Shown here piece after piece: positions 14,612 to 16,073 of a stretch of DNA of 16,073 bases (position 1 is the stretch's first letter; each line of letters starts with the position of its first letter). Source of the DNA: Rhodocyclaceae bacterium (GTDB lineage Bacteria > Pseudomonadota > Gammaproteobacteria > Burkholderiales > Rhodocyclaceae); contig JADFDL010000014.1 in NCBI GenBank assembly GCA_018262875.1, positions 1 to 16,073 on the forward strand, in the 5' to 3' direction. Below the pieces are notes generated by a model. The model saw only the letters and a list, made by a program, of their open reading frames with translations, was not told the DNA's origin and searched no databases. Position numbers and translations under genes: made by a program.

Positions 14612-14619
14612 CGGGCGTC

Positions 14620-14654
14620 ATTTTAGCCCGTGCCGGAAGTCGCGCGCTTACAAT
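14620..14654. promoter_or_regulatory. Divergent promoter region of DUF2062 and comEC (two -10-like hexamers)
   Basis: TACAAT at 14649-14654 points right towards comEC, and TAAAAT at 14620-14625 (minus strand) points left towards the DUF2062 gene. Each ends 8 nt from its start codon, so both transcripts would have almost no leader, in line with the lack of ribosome sites. Neither has a good -35 at 17 bp, so this rests on the -10 hexamers and geometry alone. Confidence 0.38.
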
Positions 14655-14662
14655 CGCGCTTC

Positions 14663-16073
14663 ATGCGATTGTCAATTCTCTGCTTCGCCCTCGGTGCGTG
14701 GTGGCTGCAGCAGCAGGCTGTCTTGCCCGATGGGCATGCGCTGGGCGCGCTCGCCGCCGTCCTGGCGGGACTGACTTTGGCCGCGTGGAAGGCGCGGGGC
14801 CGATGGCGGCTGCCGCCGGCCGTCCTCGCGGCCGCGCTGGCGGGGTTCGCCTGGGCCGCGGCAATGGGACAGATGCGCCTTGCCGATGCGCTGCCGGGGG
14901 CGAACGAGGGCCGCGACATCCGCGTCACCGGCGTCATCGCCGGCCTGCCGCAGGCCTACGAGAACGGCGTGCGCTTCGATTTCGAGGTCGAGCAAGCCGA
15001 GGCGGAAGTTCCATCGAAAATCTCGCTGGCCTGGTATCGCGGCTGGAGAGCCGAGGAGGGCGATGAGTGGCATGCCGCGCCGGAATTGCATGCCGGCGAG
15101 CGCTGGCAGCTCAGCGTGCGGCTGAAGCGTCCGCACGGGAACCTCAATCCCCACGGCTTCGACTACGAGGCCTGGCTGTTCGAGCGCGGCGTGCGCGCCA
15201 CCGGCTACGTGCGCGCGGCCGACAATAACCGGCGCATCGAGGCCTTCGTGCCGCGCTTCGGCCTGGCCGTCGAGCGCCTGCGCGAACGGGTGCGCGAGCG
15301 CTTCCTGCATTCCCTGCCGGAACACGACTACGCCGGCGTGCTGGTGGCGCTGGTCGTGGGCGACCAACGCGCCATCGACGGCGGCCTCTGGCAGGTGTTC
15401 GCGCGCACCGGGATATCGCATCTGATGTCCATCTCCGGATTGCACGTGACGATGGTGGCGGCGCTCGGCGCGTGGCTGGTTTCGTTTGCCTGGCGCCGCC
15501 GTCCCGCGCTCATGCTGCGCCTGCCGGCGCAGAAAGCCGCGGCAGCGGCGGGCTGGGCGACGGCCTTCGCCTACTGCCTGCTCGCCGGCTTCGGCGTGCC
15601 GGCGCAGCGCACGCTGATCATGCTGTCGGTGGTGGCGCTGGCCCTGTGGCTGGGGCGGGCGGCTGCCGGCAGCCGCGTGCTGGCGCTGGCGTTGCTGATC
15701 GTGCTGCTGCGTGATCCCTGGGCAGTGCTCTCGGCCGGCTTCTGGTTGTCCTTCGGCGCGGTGGCGCTGCTCTTCTTCATTGCCGCAGGCCGCATCGCGC
15801 CGCGCCACTGGCTGGCCGAGTGGGGCCGGGCGCAATGGGCGGTGACGATCGGCCTGGTTCCCGCGCTGCTGGCGCTGTTCCAGCAGTTCTCCCTCGTCTC
15901 GCCGCTGGCCAACGCCGTCGCGATTCCGCTGGTCAGCCTCGTCATTACGCCGCTGGCGCTGATCGGTTCGCTGCTGCCCTTCGATCTGCCGCTTGCGCTG
16001 GCGCATCAACTCCTCGTCTGGCTGATGGCCTTCATCGAATGGCTGGCCGACCTGCCGCTGGCGGTGTGGCAGC
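14663..16073 (+). CDS. comEC: ComEC/Rec2 family DNA-uptake channel (3' partial)
   Basis: 470 codons are present and the frame runs off the right edge; the family is normally 750-850 residues, so the C-terminal metallo-beta-lactamase-like domain is expected outside. The N-terminus has two hydrophobic helices and a DUF4131 region (about 20-180, with HGNLNPHGFDYEAWLFERGV). The Competence domain follows: VLVALVVGDQRAIDGGLWQVF, then RTGISHLMSISGLHVTMVAA, with the hallmark HLMSISGLH at 253-261, and several membrane helices. ComEC carries single-stranded DNA across the inner membrane during natural transformation. ATG 14663 is chosen because it is the first in frame and gives a normal N-terminus; no ribosome site is visible and the mRNA may be leaderless. 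Confidence 0.95.
   Translation, partial: MRLSILCFALGAWWLQQQAVLPDGHALGALAAVLAGLTLAAWKARGRWRLPPAVLAAALAGFAWAAAMGQMRLADALPGANEGRDIRVTGVIAGLPQAYENGVRFDFEVEQAEAEVPSKISLAWYRGWRAEEGDEWHAAPELHAGERWQLSVRLKRPHGNLNPHGFDYEAWLFERGVRATGYVRAADNNRRIEAFVPRFGLAVERLRERVRERFLHSLPEHDYAGVLVALVVGDQRAIDGGLWQVFARTGISHLMSISGLHVTMVAALGAWLVSFAWRRRPALMLRLPAQKAAAAAGWATAFAYCLLAGFGVPAQRTLIMLSVVALALWLGRAAAGSRVLALALLIVLLRDPWAVLSAGFWLSFGAVALLFFIAAGRIAPRHWLAEWGRAQWAVTIGLVPALLALFQQFSLVSPLANAVAIPLVSLVITPLALIGSLLPFDLPLALAHQLLVWLMAFIEWLADLPLAVWQ

Noticed and set aside
1..16073. tRNA, rRNA, CRISPR array, prophage, toxin-antitoxin or defence system
   Set aside because: No cloverleaf or rRNA-like stretch, no regularly spaced repeats, and no phage, nuclease or toxin-like products were seen on either strand.

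Overview
This window looks like chromosome from a GC-rich betaproteobacterium, plausibly in the Rhodocyclaceae/Azoarcus-Thauera neighbourhood. That placement is inferred from base composition, the style of the proteins and the lolD / DUF2062 / comEC gene set; no rRNA or other taxonomic marker is present.

Layout. (1) 1-122: the 3' end of an ABC-transporter ATPase gene, best read as lolD. (2) 155-2255: a chemoreceptor (MCP) gene behind a near-consensus sigma-28 (FliA) flagellar promoter. (3) 2282-2954, minus strand: a truncated, frameshifted MASE1 sensor gene that stops at a 31-bp sequence resembling an insertion-sequence end. (4) 3233-4823: two universal stress protein genes, one a degenerate single-domain form and one a tandem two-domain form. 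(5) 4825-5122: a perfect 23-bp inverted repeat and the decayed, internally deleted remains of an IS5-family transposase. (6) 5123-14000: one tightly packed plus-strand operon encoding a P-type cation ATPase followed by a complete group-2 Mrp-type Na+/H+ antiporter, mrpA(B)-C-D-E-F-G. Most junctions are ATGA-type overlaps. The mrpF-mrpG junction carries a GC-rich hairpin block that is itself a 54-codon open frame, linked by ATGA overlaps at both ends. (7) 14069-16073: a DUF2062 membrane protein on the minus strand, divergent from comEC (DNA-uptake channel), which runs off the right edge.

How the parts fit. lolD, DUF2062 and comEC are housekeeping or competence genes. The roughly 13.9 kb between them (chemotaxis, stress proteins, ion homeostasis, IS scars) reads like an accessory block. 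The operon pairs an ATP-driven cation pump with a multi-subunit cation/proton antiporter whose subunits resemble complex I, which suggests Na+/pH (or Ca2+) homeostasis. The P-type ATPase has all catalytic motifs but an unusual M6 ion-site sequence, so its ion is uncertain.

The most notable observations are the ATPase-Mrp fusion operon, the coupled mini-ORF between mrpF and mrpG, the two related IS-end-like 31-mers bracketing the MASE1 relic and the stress-protein genes, the IS5 relic directly upstream of the ion operon, and the sigma-28 promoter that fixes the chemoreceptor start. I see no clearly novel defence or mobile system here.
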